The notes under the pieces were generated by a model. It did no database searches. It worked only from the letters and a program-made list of their open reading frames with translations, and had not been told where the DNA came from. DNA of 64,000 nucleotides from Micromonospora purpureochromogenes (lineage in GTDB: Bacteria > Actinomycetota > Actinomycetes > Mycobacteriales > Micromonosporaceae). The stretch is from the NCBI RefSeq assembly GCF_900091515.1, contig NZ_LT607410.1, positions 1,860,001 through 1,924,000 of the forward strand, in the 5' to 3' direction. The position numbers were made by a program, and so were the translations under genes. Positions 50,754 through 59,135 of the stretch are shown piece after piece (the stretch's first letter is position 1; the number at the start of each line of letters is the position of its first letter).

Positions 50754-52813
50754 TGGCGCAGAGCAACATGATCCGCATCCTGGACGGCAACACCTTCGTC
50801 GTCTCCGAGGACACCGGCGACATCGAGGCGACGCCGAGCGAGCCGACCGGCCTGTTCTCCCTCGACACCCGCTTCCTGTCGAAGTGGGTGCTCACGGTCA
50901 ACGGCGAGCGGCTCAACGCGCTCTCCTTCGACGACCTGCAGTACTACGAGGCGCGGTTCTTCCTGGTGCCCGGCATGGCCACCCACTACATCGACGCCAA
51001 GCTGTCGATCATCCGGGAGCGCACCGTGGGCGGCAGCTTCCAAGAGCAGGTGACCATCCTCAACCACGACGAGAAGCCGGTGGACCTGGAGATCCGGATG
51101 GACGCCGGCTCCGACTTCGCCGACCTGTTCCAGGTCAAGGACGAGATCCTGAACAAGAAGGGCGAGATCTACACGGAGGTGGAGGCGGACCGGCTGCGCC
51201 TGGGCTACCGGCGGGGCAACTTCAAGCGGGAGACGGTCATCTCGGCGTCCCGCCCGGCCCGCTACGACAAGAACGGGTTCGCGTTCAGCGTCCACCTGGA
51301 GCCGAACGAGCAGTGGGACACCAGCATCAACGTGGGCACCTTCGCGCTCGGCCCGGGCGGTCGGGACCTGCGGATGGGTCTGCGGGCGCACGGCACCGAG
51401 CGGCTGGCCCTTGAGCACGACCTCCAGGAGTGGGTGGCCAAGGCTCCGAAGGTCAACAGTGAGCACCCGGAGCTGGCGTCCACCTACCGGCGCAGTCTGA
51501 TCGACCTGGCGGCGCTGCGCTTCTCGCCGTTGTCGCTCGGTGGCCAGGCCCTGCCCGCGGCCGGCCTCCCCTGGTTCATGACGATGTTCGGGCGGGACAG
51601 CATCCTGACCTGCCTCCAGGTGCTGCCGTTCGCCCCCGACCTGTCCAGGACGACGCTGCGCATCCTGGGCGCCCTGCAGGGCACCCGGTTCGACGACTTC
51701 CGGGACGAGGACCCGGGCCGGATCCTGCACGAGATGCGCTACGGCGAGACCGCCGGCTTCGAGGAGCAGCCGCACTCGCCGTACTACGGCTCGGTCGACG
51801 CCACGCCGCTCTTCGTGATCCTGCTCGACGAGTACGAGAAGTGGAGCGGGGACGTCACGCTGGTCCGCGAGCTGGAACGGGAGTGCCGGGCCGCGCTCAA
51901 GTGGATCGACGACTACGCCGACCTGGTCGGCAGCGGCTACATCTGGTACGAGCGGCGCAACAGCGAGACCGGCCTGGAGAACCAGTGCTGGAAGGACTCC
52001 TGGGACTCGATCCAGTACCGCGACGGCACGCTGCCGCCGTTCCCCCGGGCCACCTGTGAGGTGCAGGGCTACGCGTACGACGCGAAGCTGCGTGCCGCCC
52101 GGCTGGCCCGCGAGTTCTGGGACGACCCGGCGTACGCCGACCAGTTGGAGCGGGAGGCGGCGCAGCTCAAGGAGCGGTTCAACCGGGACTGGTGGGTGGC
52201 GGACGGCGAGTACTACGCCCTCGCCCTGGACCCGGAGGGGCGCCAGTGCGCCACGCTGAGCTCCAACATCGGCCACCTGCTGTGGAGCGGGATCGTCGAC
52301 CAGGACCGGGCCGAGAAGATCGCCCACCACCTGGTCGGTCCCCGGCTCTTCTCCGGCTGGGGGGTGCGCACCCTCGCCGAGGGTGAGGTCCGGTACAACC
52401 CGATCGGCTACCACAACGGCACGATCTGGCCCTTCGACAACTCGTTCATCGCCTGGGGCCTGCGGCGGTACGGCTTCAACGAGGAGGCCGCCACCATCGC
52501 CAGCGGGATCCTCGACGCCGCCCGGTACTTCAACGGGCGGCTGCCGGAGGCGTTCGGCGGCTATCCCCGGGAGCAGACCAAGTTCCCGGTGGAGTACCCG
52601 ACGGCGTGCAGCCCGCAGGCGTGGTCCACCGGCACCCCGCTGCTGCTGCTGCGCACGATGCTCGGGCTGGAGCCGCACGAGGGGCACCTGGCGGTCGAGC
52701 CGATGCTGCCGGTGGGCATGGGGCGGATCGAGGTGCTGGACATCCCGGGCCGGTGGGGTCGGGTGGACGCCTTCGCCCGGGGCCGGTTGGACCTGGAGAA
52801 ACTCGCCGAGTGA
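50753..52813 (+). CDS. Amylo-alpha-1,6-glucosidase / glycogen debranching-type protein
   Basis: A 686-residue protein with an N-terminal glycogen-debranching domain (residues 5-210: NTFVVSEDTGDIE, TGLFSLDTRFLSKWVL, RERTVGGSFQEQ). An (alpha/alpha)6 barrel follows (GLPWFMTMFGRDSILT, GSVDATPLFVILLDEY, ENQCWKDSWDSIQYRDG, LLWSGIVDQDRA, NPIGYHNGTIWPFDNSF). The conserved acidic residues of the barrel are present. It is a relative of GH133-type debranching enzymes; it may act on glycogen or stored oligosaccharides. No glg genes are nearby. Confidence 0.92.
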   Translation: MAQSNMIRILDGNTFVVSEDTGDIEATPSEPTGLFSLDTRFLSKWVLTVNGERLNALSFDDLQYYEARFFLVPGMATHYIDAKLSIIRERTVGGSFQEQVTILNHDEKPVDLEIRMDAGSDFADLFQVKDEILNKKGEIYTEVEADRLRLGYRRGNFKRETVISASRPARYDKNGFAFSVHLEPNEQWDTSINVGTFALGPGGRDLRMGLRAHGTERLALEHDLQEWVAKAPKVNSEHPELASTYRRSLIDLAALRFSPLSLGGQALPAAGLPWFMTMFGRDSILTCLQVLPFAPDLSRTTLRILGALQGTRFDDFRDEDPGRILHEMRYGETAGFEEQPHSPYYGSVDATPLFVILLDEYEKWSGDVTLVRELERECRAALKWIDDYADLVGSGYIWYERRNSETGLENQCWKDSWDSIQYRDGTLPPFPRATCEVQGYAYDAKLRAARLAREFWDDPAYADQLEREAAQLKERFNRDWWVADGEYYALALDPEGRQCATLSSNIGHLLWSGIVDQDRAEKIAHHLVGPRLFSGWGVRTLAEGEVRYNPIGYHNGTIWPFDNSFIAWGLRRYGFNEEAATIASGILDAARYFNGRLPEAFGGYPREQTKFPVEYPTACSPQAWSTGTPLLLLRTMLGLEPHEGHLAVEPMLPVGMGRIEVLDIPGRWGRVDAFARGRLDLEKLAE

Positions 52814-52844
52814 GGCAGGTTCCGCCTGCTCTCCCGCCGCCCGT

Positions 52845-53207
52845 TCAGGGCCGGTGGGGGAGCAGGCAGAACTCGTTGCCCTCGGGGTCGGCGAGGACCG
52901 TCCAGCCCGGCAGCTCCCGGACCACGGTGGCGCCGGCCGCCAGCACGTCGGCCCGCTCCTCGGCGTCGCCCACCAGGTCGAGGTGGATCCGACCGGGGGC
53001 GGGCAGGTCGGGCACGGGGGAGATCCAGACGTCGGGGCGGTGCCCGTGCGGGTCGCGCAGCAGGACCGACTCGCCCGGGGTCAGCGATCGGTCGGCGAGC
53101 TTCGCCTCGTCCTCCGGCACCACCGGCAGCCCGGTGACCACGCTCCAGAAGGGCGCCAGCAGGTACGGGTCGCGACAGTGGATCACGATGGAGTGCAGCT
53201 CCGGCAT
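52845..53207 (-). CDS. VOC (glyoxalase-like) protein
   Basis: A 120-residue single VOC protein: ELHSIVIHCRDPYLLAPFWS, then VLLRDPHGHRPDVWISPVPD, then RIHLDLVGDAEERADVLAAGATVVRELPGWTVLADPEGNEFCLLPH. Metal-type His and Glu positions are kept. The reaction is unknown. ATG 53207 has a TACCGT box 6 nt upstream and no ribosome site, so it is probably leaderless. Confidence 0.92.
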   Translation of the reverse strand: MPELHSIVIHCRDPYLLAPFWSVVTGLPVVPEDEAKLADRSLTPGESVLLRDPHGHRPDVWISPVPDLPAPGRIHLDLVGDAEERADVLAAGATVVRELPGWTVLADPEGNEFCLLPHRP

Positions 53208-53213
53208 GCGTCG

Positions 53214-53219
53214 ACGGTA
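53214..53219 (-). promoter_or_regulatory. -10 box of leaderless VOC gene
   Basis: On the minus strand TACCGT (TANNNT) ends 6 nt before ATG 53207. Confidence 0.5.
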
Positions 53220-53259
53220 GCCCCGCCGACTTCCCGTGGGCCCAGGATTTCTCCGCCGG

Positions 53260-53907
53260 TCAGCGGGCCGGCAGGACGGTGTCGAGGAACGCGGCGGTGA
53301 CCGCCCGGATGTCCGGCCGGTCCAGGGCCAGGGCGTGGCCGCCGTGGGTGATCCAGCTGTGGGTGGGATGGCCGGCGGCGACGAGCGCCCCGGTGAGGGC
53401 GACCGACTGGCCCACCGGGACGGCCGCGTCGCCGGTGCCGTGCACGAGCAGCACCGGCACCCGGTTGCCGAGGTGGCTGGCGACGGTCGAGTCGACGGTG
53501 GCCGGGTCGCCGGCGGCCGGCGGATGGCCCAGCAGGTCGGCCCACGGGTCGTCGGACGCCCGCGACCGGCGCCACTCGTCGTCCAGCGGGTCGCTCACCG
53601 GCCAGTACGCCAGCCCCGCCGCGACGTCGTGCGGCCGGTCGACCCCGCGCAGCGCCAGGTGCAGGGCCAGGGTGCCGCCGGCCGAGTCTCCGGCGACGAG
53701 CAGCGGCAGCCCGCCGGCCTCCTCGCGGGCGGCCCGCGCCGCCCGGCGTACGTCGTCGAGCTGCGCCGGCCAGTGCGCCTGGTGGGAGAAGCGGTAGGTC
53801 GCCGCCACCACCCGCAGCCCGAGCCGGGCCAGGGCCGCGCCGTCCTCGTGCGACCGGCCACGCCACCCGCCGCCGTGGACCCAGAGCAGCACCGCGCGTT
53901 CCGTCAT
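53260..53907 (-). CDS. Alpha/beta hydrolase (esterase/lipase HGGG type)
   Basis: A 215-residue hydrolase of the hormone-sensitive lipase group. It has the oxyanion motif WVHGGGWRG (residues 9-17), the nucleophile elbow VAGDSAGGTLALHLAL, the acid Asp in LLVHGTGDAAVPVG and the His in THGGHALALD. There is no signal peptide. The substrate is probably a short ester. ATG 53907 is preceded by AGGA. It lies upstream of the VOC gene on the same strand with a 52-bp gap. Confidence 0.9.
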   Translation of the reverse strand: MTERAVLLWVHGGGWRGRSHEDGAALARLGLRVVAATYRFSHQAHWPAQLDDVRRAARAAREEAGGLPLLVAGDSAGGTLALHLALRGVDRPHDVAAGLAYWPVSDPLDDEWRRSRASDDPWADLLGHPPAAGDPATVDSTVASHLGNRVPVLLVHGTGDAAVPVGQSVALTGALVAAGHPTHSWITHGGHALALDRPDIRAVTAAFLDTVLPAR

Positions 53908-54032
53908 CCCGCCATCCTGAGCCGCGGGCGCCGGCCGGGGCGAGCCCTTCTGCCAGCGGCAGAGCGACTGGACCCGGGGCCGAGCCACCGAGCGCCGGTT
54001 TCGGGCCCTACGGGTCCGTAACCTACGCGGGG

Positions 54033-54038
54033 TAAAGT
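54033..54038 (+). promoter_or_regulatory. -10 box of leaderless acyltransferase gene
   Basis: TAAAGT (TANNNT) ends 6 nt before ATG 54045, which lacks a ribosome site. Confidence 0.55.
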
Positions 54039-54044
54039 TGGCGA

Positions 54045-54794
54045 ATGTCGGAACTCGTGTACCCCCCTGTGATCGCCGCCGCCAAGACGATGTTCCGGGT
54101 CCTCGACCTGCGCCTGACCGTCGAGGGCAGCCACCACGTCCCGCATACCGGCGGGGCCGTGCTGGCCAGCAACCACGTCAGCTACCTCGACTTCATCTTC
54201 TGCGGCTACGGGGCGCACGAATCCCGCCGGCTGGTCCGGTTCATGGCGAAGCACGAGGTCTTCGCGCACAAGGTCTCCGGCCCGCTGATGCGCGGCATGA
54301 AGCACATCCCGGTGGACCGCCGCGCCGGCGCCGGGTCGTACAACGCGGCGGTGAGCGCGCTGCGGCGCGGCGAGGTGGTCGGCGTCTTCCCCGAGGCGAC
54401 GATCAGCCGCTCGTTCACCGTCAAGGAGCTCAAGAGCGGGGCCGCCCGGATGGCGCAGCAGGCCGGCGTGCCGCTGCTGCCGGTGGCGGTCTGGGGCACC
54501 CAGCGACTCTGGACCAAGGGCCGGCCCAAGAACCTGACCCGCCGGCACACCCCGATCACCATCCTGCTCGGCGAGCCGATTGACCCGGCGGAGTGGCCGG
54601 ACACCAACGCGATGACCGTCGAGCTGAAGAGCCGGCTGTCGGCCCTGGTCGACCGGGCCCAGCGGGAGTACCCGGACCAGCCGGCCGGCCCGGAGGACGC
54701 CTGGTGGCAGCCGGCCCACCTGGGCGGCACCGCCCCCACCCTGGAGGAGGCCGCCGAGCTGGACCGGCGCGGCCGCCGCACCGCCGCCTCCTGA
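54045..54794 (+). CDS. PlsC-type 1-acyl-glycerol-3-phosphate acyltransferase
   Basis: A 249-residue acyltransferase. The catalytic HX4D is at residues 44-49 (SNHVSYLD), block 2 has MKHIPVDRRAGAGSY, block 3 has VGVFPEATISRS and block 4 has VPLLPVAVWGTQ. It transfers an acyl chain to lysophosphatidate or a related acceptor at the membrane. Residues after about 205 are charged and low complexity. A 9-bp stem follows at 54815-54840. Confidence 0.94.
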   Translation: MSELVYPPVIAAAKTMFRVLDLRLTVEGSHHVPHTGGAVLASNHVSYLDFIFCGYGAHESRRLVRFMAKHEVFAHKVSGPLMRGMKHIPVDRRAGAGSYNAAVSALRRGEVVGVFPEATISRSFTVKELKSGAARMAQQAGVPLLPVAVWGTQRLWTKGRPKNLTRRHTPITILLGEPIDPAEWPDTNAMTVELKSRLSALVDRAQREYPDQPAGPEDAWWQPAHLGGTAPTLEEAAELDRRGRRTAAS

Positions 54795-54814
54795 GGCTGC
54801 CCAGGCCCGGACGA

Positions 54815-54840
54815 CGCCCCGGCTCCGGTGGGCCGGGGCG
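54815..54840 (+). terminator. Terminator after acyltransferase gene
   Basis: A 9-bp perfect stem (CGCCCCGGC with GCCGGGGCG) with an 8-nt loop lies 20 nt after the stop codon. Confidence 0.6.
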
Positions 54841-54914
54841 GTGACCGGATCGTTCCGCATCCGGGCATGATGGTGTCTGCCGCCCCGGCAGCGACCCGGC
54901 CAGGATCTACAGCC

Positions 54915-55523
54915 ATGAGCAGAGCAGCACTCGTCGTCATCGACGTCCAGGAGTCCTTCCGTCAGCGCCCGATCTGGGCCCACGCGTCGCAGCCCGACAT
55001 CGTGCGCCAGGTCGACCGGCTGGTCGACGCCGCGCGTCGCCGGGGCGACCTGGTGGTCTGGGTCCTGCACGCCGAGCCGGGCAGCGGGACCGTCTTCGAC
55101 CCGGCGCTCGGCCACGTCCGGCTGATCGCGGGGCTGACCCCGGTGGCCGGCGAGCCCACCCTGGTCAAGACGTCCCACAACGCCTTCACCACCACCAACC
55201 TCCAGCAGATCCTCACCATGGCCGGCATCCGCGAGCTGACCGTCTGCGGCATCCGCACCGAGCAGTGCGTGGAGACCACCACCCGGGTCGGCTGCGACCT
55301 GGGCTACGAGATGACGTTCGTGACCGACGCGACGATGACCTTCCCGACCCCGCACCGGGACCTGCCGCCGACCGCCACCGTCGCGGAGATCCTCGCCGAC
55401 CCGCGCACCCTGTCCGGCGAGGAGATGACCGCCCGGACGGAGTACGCCCTCGCCGGCCGCTTCGCCACCGTCCGCACCGTCGACGAGGTGACCGGGGCGA
55501 CCCCGGTCGGCGCGCGGGGCTGA
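54915..55523 (+). CDS. Isochorismatase-family cysteine hydrolase
   Basis: A 202-residue protein: ALVVIDVQESFRQRPIW (catalytic Asp10), PTLVKTSHNAFTTTNLQQIL (Lys) and ELTVCGIRTEQCVETTTR, where Cys is the nucleophile. It cleaves an amide or vinyl ether; nicotinamidase, ureidoacrylate and isochorismate hydrolases share the fold. It is followed 4 nt later by a GlxA-type AraC regulator, whose N-terminal domain is also amidase-like, so the two probably share one substrate pathway. Confidence 0.92.
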   Translation: MSRAALVVIDVQESFRQRPIWAHASQPDIVRQVDRLVDAARRRGDLVVWVLHAEPGSGTVFDPALGHVRLIAGLTPVAGEPTLVKTSHNAFTTTNLQQILTMAGIRELTVCGIRTEQCVETTTRVGCDLGYEMTFVTDATMTFPTPHRDLPPTATVAEILADPRTLSGEEMTARTEYALAGRFATVRTVDEVTGATPVGARG

Positions 55524-55527
55524 TTCG

Positions 55528-56475
55528 ATGGCCCGGGTCGTCTTCCTGCTGGTCCCGCAGCTGCACCTGCTGGACCTGGCCGGCCCAGCCCAGGTCTTCT
55601 CCACCGCCGCCGACAACGGGTACGACTACCGGCTGCACTACGTCGCCGAGCGGGACACCGTGCCGACCGTGCAGGGCGTACCGCTGGGGGCCGCCACCGG
55701 GTGGCCGGAGCTCGACGCGGACGACCTGGTGGTCGTACCCGGCTGGCGGCCGCGGGCGCACGGCCCGGCGGGGCCGGTCGGCCGGGACGACCTGCGGCGC
55801 CTGGCCGACCACCACGCGGGCGGCGGCACGGTGGCCAGCATCTGCGCCGGCGCGTTCGCGCTCGGCCGGGCCGGCCTGCTCGACGGCCGGCGCTGCACCA
55901 CCCACCACGACGTGCAGGACGACCTGGCCCGGGTCTTCCCGGCCGCCCGGGTGGTCCGGGACGTGCTCTACGTGGTGGACGACCGGGTGGTGACCTCCGC
56001 CGGCATCGCCAGCGGCATCGACGTGGCGCTGCACCTGGTGGCCACCCGGCACGGCCCGGCCGCCGCCGCCCGGATCGCCCGCACCCTGGTGGTCCACACC
56101 CGGCGCAACGGGCACGAGCAGCAGGCCAGCGCGATGATGCGGCACCGCTCGCACCTGTCCGACGCGGCCCACCGGGTGCAGGACCTCATCGACAGCAGGT
56201 TTTCCGAGCCGCTGCCGCTGGCCGACCTGGCCGCCGCCGGCGGGGTCGCGGAACGCACCCTGACCCGGCTGTTCCGCCAGGCCACCGGGCTCACGCCGCT
56301 CGGCTACCAGCAGCTGCTGAGGGTCGAGCGGGCCGAGCACCTGATCGGGCACGGCGCCACCGTCGAGTCCGCCGCCCGGGCCGTCGGGTTCACCGACGCC
56401 CGGATGCTGCGCCGGCTACGGGCCCGGGCTCACTCGCCGACGGCGTCCCGCGCCGACGGCGCCGGCGTGCGGTAG
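55528..56475 (+). CDS. GlxA family AraC-type regulator
   Basis: A 315-residue regulator. Residues 1-185 form a DJ-1/PfpI-like domain (VVFLLVPQLHLLDLAGPAQVF, shortened to LLVPQLHLLDLAGPAQVF, and VASICAGAFALGRAGLLDGR with a Cys). The C-terminal AraC helix-turn-helix pair runs from LIDSRFSEPLPLADLAAAGG through ERTLTRLFRQATGLTPLGYQ to SAARAVGFTDARMLRRLR. It starts 4 nt after the isochorismatase gene, in the same operon. Its end overlaps the convergent gene by 46 bp. Confidence 0.93.
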   Translation: MARVVFLLVPQLHLLDLAGPAQVFSTAADNGYDYRLHYVAERDTVPTVQGVPLGAATGWPELDADDLVVVPGWRPRAHGPAGPVGRDDLRRLADHHAGGGTVASICAGAFALGRAGLLDGRRCTTHHDVQDDLARVFPAARVVRDVLYVVDDRVVTSAGIASGIDVALHLVATRHGPAAAARIARTLVVHTRRNGHEQQASAMMRHRSHLSDAAHRVQDLIDSRFSEPLPLADLAAAGGVAERTLTRLFRQATGLTPLGYQQLLRVERAEHLIGHGATVESAARAVGFTDARMLRRLRARAHSPTASRADGAGVR

Positions 56476-57185
56476 TAGTCGTCCCGGGACAGGAACTCCA
56501 CCGGCAGCGAACCGGGCAGTGTCACCCGGGCCACCCCGTCCAGCGGGCCGGGCGCCGCCCGGCGGGCCAGCTCGTCGCGCTCCGGCGGGGAGAGTTCGAC
56601 CAGGTCCGGGTGGCTCAGCCGGAACGTGGCCACCGACCGGCGGATCAGCCGGGCCAGCTCCGTCACCGTGTCGGCCGGACCGCCGAGGGCGAGCGCCGGC
56701 TGCTGGATGGTCCGCAGCGCGTCGCAGACCACCAGCAGTTCCCGGTCGGCCCTCGGGTCGGGGGCGGGCCCGTCCGCCAGCGGGCCGGCAGGTGCCGGGC
56801 CGGCGGCTGGCGGCAGTTCCAGGCGGGACGGCCACTGCCAGCGGATCTGCCCGCTGACCAGGCGGGACAGCCGAAGAGCGCGCCGGTGCCGGGCGTCGCC
56901 ACGGCCGTCCCGCCCGGCGACCACGGCCAGCTCGGCGCCGGCGCACACGTACGCCAGCCGCCGGTCGGTGACGGTGACGGTGGCCGGCGCGGGCAGCACC
57001 CACTGCCGCCGGGTGCCGGTGGGGCTGAGCAGGCAACCGGCCACCGGCGTACGCAGCCGCCGCAACACCCGCTCGCCCGGCTCGGGGACCAGCTCGTAGC
57101 GCCGGTCCAGCACCGGCCGGAGCTCGTCGTGCGGCGCATCGAAGCGGTGCGGTGCGATGAAGAACGGGGACGCGTCCTCGCGCAT
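56430..57185 (-). CDS. Protein of unknown function
   Basis: A 251-residue soluble protein that I do not recognise. It has a PH-like beta pattern at residues 30-110 (VPEPGERVLRRLRTPVAG, then ATVTVTDRRLAYVCAGAEL, then LSRLVSGQIRWQWPSRLELP). A Pro/Ala linker and a helical part ADTVTELARLIRRSVATFRL follow, then ELSPPERDELARRAAP. The ATG at 57185 has GGGAGG 8 nt upstream. It sits 73 nt after the response-regulator gene on the same strand. The middle region resembles short actinomycete PH-domain proteins, but this is weak. Confidence 0.75.
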   Translation of the reverse strand: MREDASPFFIAPHRFDAPHDELRPVLDRRYELVPEPGERVLRRLRTPVAGCLLSPTGTRRQWVLPAPATVTVTDRRLAYVCAGAELAVVAGRDGRGDARHRRALRLSRLVSGQIRWQWPSRLELPPAAGPAPAGPLADGPAPDPRADRELLVVCDALRTIQQPALALGGPADTVTELARLIRRSVATFRLSHPDLVELSPPERDELARRAAPGPLDGVARVTLPGSLPVEFLSRDDYYRTPAPSARDAVGE

Positions 57186-57258
57186 CGTCACGACCTCCCG
57201 GCGGTTGACCTCCTGCCGGTAAGCCTCGCCCAGCCCGCCGGGCCTGTCATGACAGCCG

Positions 57259-57948
57259 TTAGGGGGTCGGCCGGTCGGCCGCCGCCTGCGACCGGTAGAT
57301 GCCGATCTCCTCCGGTCGGACGAGGCCGTCCTCGATCGCCCGGGCCAGCAGCGCCGCCTTGGTCGCCGCCGGCCGGCCCGCCCGGGTGTACTTGATCCGC
57401 GCCCGGTCCACGTACTGCTTGACGGTGTGCTCGCTGATCCGCATCCGACGGGCCACCGACGCCTTCGACATCGACTGGAACCAGAGCAGCAGCGCCTCCC
57501 GTTCCTTGTCGGACAGGGCCGGGCGGTCCGGACGGGGGTCGCCCACCATCGCCCCGGCCAGCGCCGGTGGCACGTACGGGCGGTCGCTGGCGGCGGCCAG
57601 GACGGTCGCCACGCAGTGTTCCCGCCCCTCGTGCTTGGCCAGGAACGCCGCCGCCCCGGCGTCCAGCGCGGCGAGCATCGTCGCCGGGTCGGTGTGCTCG
57701 GAGTAGACCACCACCCGCCGACCGGCGGCGCTCAGCTCGGCCAGCTTGTCGATCACCATCCGTCCGTGCAGGCGCAGGTCCAGCAGGACCACGTCGGCGT
57801 CCGGCGCGTCCCGCAGCACCTGGTCCGGATCGTCCCCGGTGGCCAGGACGCGCAGCCGCGGCTCGGAGGCCAGCCAGGCCCGGACCCCGTCGATCACCAC
57901 CGGGTGGTCGTCCACGATGGCCACCCCGACGGGCCGGTCCCCGCTCAC
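57259..57948 (-). CDS. LuxR/NarL-type response regulator
   Basis: A 229-residue response regulator. The receiver has acidic residues Asp13-Asp14 (IVDDHP), the phosphoacceptor Asp57 (ADVVLLDLRL) and a Lys in AFLAKHEG. The NarL-type helix-turn-helix follows (LSDKEREALLLWFQSMSK, then SVARRMRISEHTVKQYVDRAR). GTG 57948 overlaps the stop codon of the upstream kinase (GTGA), so translation is coupled. It should be phosphorylated by the HisKA_3 kinase encoded two genes upstream. Confidence 0.93.
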   Translation of the reverse strand: MSGDRPVGVAIVDDHPVVIDGVRAWLASEPRLRVLATGDDPDQVLRDAPDADVVLLDLRLHGRMVIDKLAELSAAGRRVVVYSEHTDPATMLAALDAGAAAFLAKHEGREHCVATVLAAASDRPYVPPALAGAMVGDPRPDRPALSDKEREALLLWFQSMSKASVARRMRISEHTVKQYVDRARIKYTRAGRPAATKAALLARAIEDGLVRPEEIGIYRSQAAADRPTP

Positions 57949-59135
57949 GTCCTGCGCCACCGGGTCTGCGTCCACCTGATCTCCCCGTCCCGCTCCTGCA
58001 CGTGCTCCACCTGGCCGTCGTCCTCGACGTGGCTCGGCGGACCGGTCCCGGCGGAATCGTCCACCTCGGGGGCGACCAGGCTGACCACCACCTCGTCCGG
58101 GCCGGCGACCACCGTCAGCCGGGCCCAGCGCTGCGCCTCGGTCAGCGCGGCGGTGGGCGGGTCCACCAGCCGGCGGCGGACCTCCACCGGCAGCGGCGGG
58201 GGCGTGCCGATGGCGACCAGGTCGATCGGCAGGCCGTTCCGCTCGGCCAGGTCGGCGGCGGCGCGCAGCTCGTGCAGCAGCGGGTCCGGCACGTCGTCCG
58301 ACTCGGCGATCAGTCGGCGCAGCCGGGCCGCGGCGAGCACGCACCGGCGCTGCACCAGCGCGTCGGCCGGATCGCCGCGCCCGTCGGCCAGCTCGGCCAG
58401 CACCTCCTCGGCGGCGCCGCTGACCAGGGCGAGCCGGGCCTGCCGCTCCCGCCGGGCCCACTCGGCCGCGTCCCGCTCGGCGGCGACCGCGAGGGTGGCC
58501 GCCGCCGTCGCGGCGCGTTGCCGGGCCAGGCCGGCGATCACCGCCGCGCCGGTGAAGACCGCGATGGGCAGCGAGGACGTGCCGTAGACGTACATCGCGT
58601 ACCGGGTCAGGTCGGCGGGGGCGGTCGCGCCGTGCCCGAGCAGCGCGGCCAGCGCGATCAGCGAGTGGGCGGCGAGCAGGGCGACCAGCCAGGGGATCCG
58701 CCGCCCCCAGAGCACCACCACGAAGAACCAGCCGAGGGTGCCCCAGACCCAGTTGGCGGCGGTGAACAACAGCTCCCGCCCGCTGGCCGCGAAGACCGCC
58801 ACGTCCACCGCCAGCAGCACCGCGACCAGAGGCGGCGCCGGCGGCCGGGCCCCGCCCAGCAGCCGGGCCCCGGCGTACCCGCCGGTCGCGGCGACGACCA
58901 GCCAGCCGGCCGCGACCACCGCCGGCGCGGCCAGCTCGGACCACGACCCGAGCAGCGCCGGCAACCCGATCACCGCGTGCCACACCAGCGCGATGGCGAC
59001 GGCCGCGATCCGCGCGCCGCGGTCCGAGGCGCGGGCCACGTCGACCGCCGGGACGTCGTCCGGCGGCGAGAGGCTCCCCGGGGACGGATCGACCCGGGGT
59101 ACGGCGACCGGGCCGGCGTCGAGGTCAGCCGACAT
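57945..59135 (-). CDS. Degenerate histidine-kinase-like membrane protein
   Basis: A 396-residue protein. Five to six membrane helices (residues 43-215) precede a linker helix rich in Ala/Arg and a region that aligns with HisKA_3 kinases only loosely. The H-box His is not visible (ERQARLALVSGAAEEVLAEL occupies its place). The ATPase part (PPTAALTEAQRWARLTVVAG, then VVVSLVAPEVDDSAG) lacks the N-box Asn and the GxG of the G-box. It overlaps the intact kinase gene by 11 bp and the response regulator by 4 bp. It may be a pseudokinase that senses or gates the real kinase. Confidence 0.8.
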   Translation of the reverse strand: MSADLDAGPVAVPRVDPSPGSLSPPDDVPAVDVARASDRGARIAAVAIALVWHAVIGLPALLGSWSELAAPAVVAAGWLVVAATGGYAGARLLGGARPPAPPLVAVLLAVDVAVFAASGRELLFTAANWVWGTLGWFFVVVLWGRRIPWLVALLAAHSLIALAALLGHGATAPADLTRYAMYVYGTSSLPIAVFTGAAVIAGLARQRAATAAATLAVAAERDAAEWARRERQARLALVSGAAEEVLAELADGRGDPADALVQRRCVLAAARLRRLIAESDDVPDPLLHELRAAADLAERNGLPIDLVAIGTPPPLPVEVRRRLVDPPTAALTEAQRWARLTVVAGPDEVVVSLVAPEVDDSAGTGPPSHVEDDGQVEHVQERDGEIRWTQTRWRRT

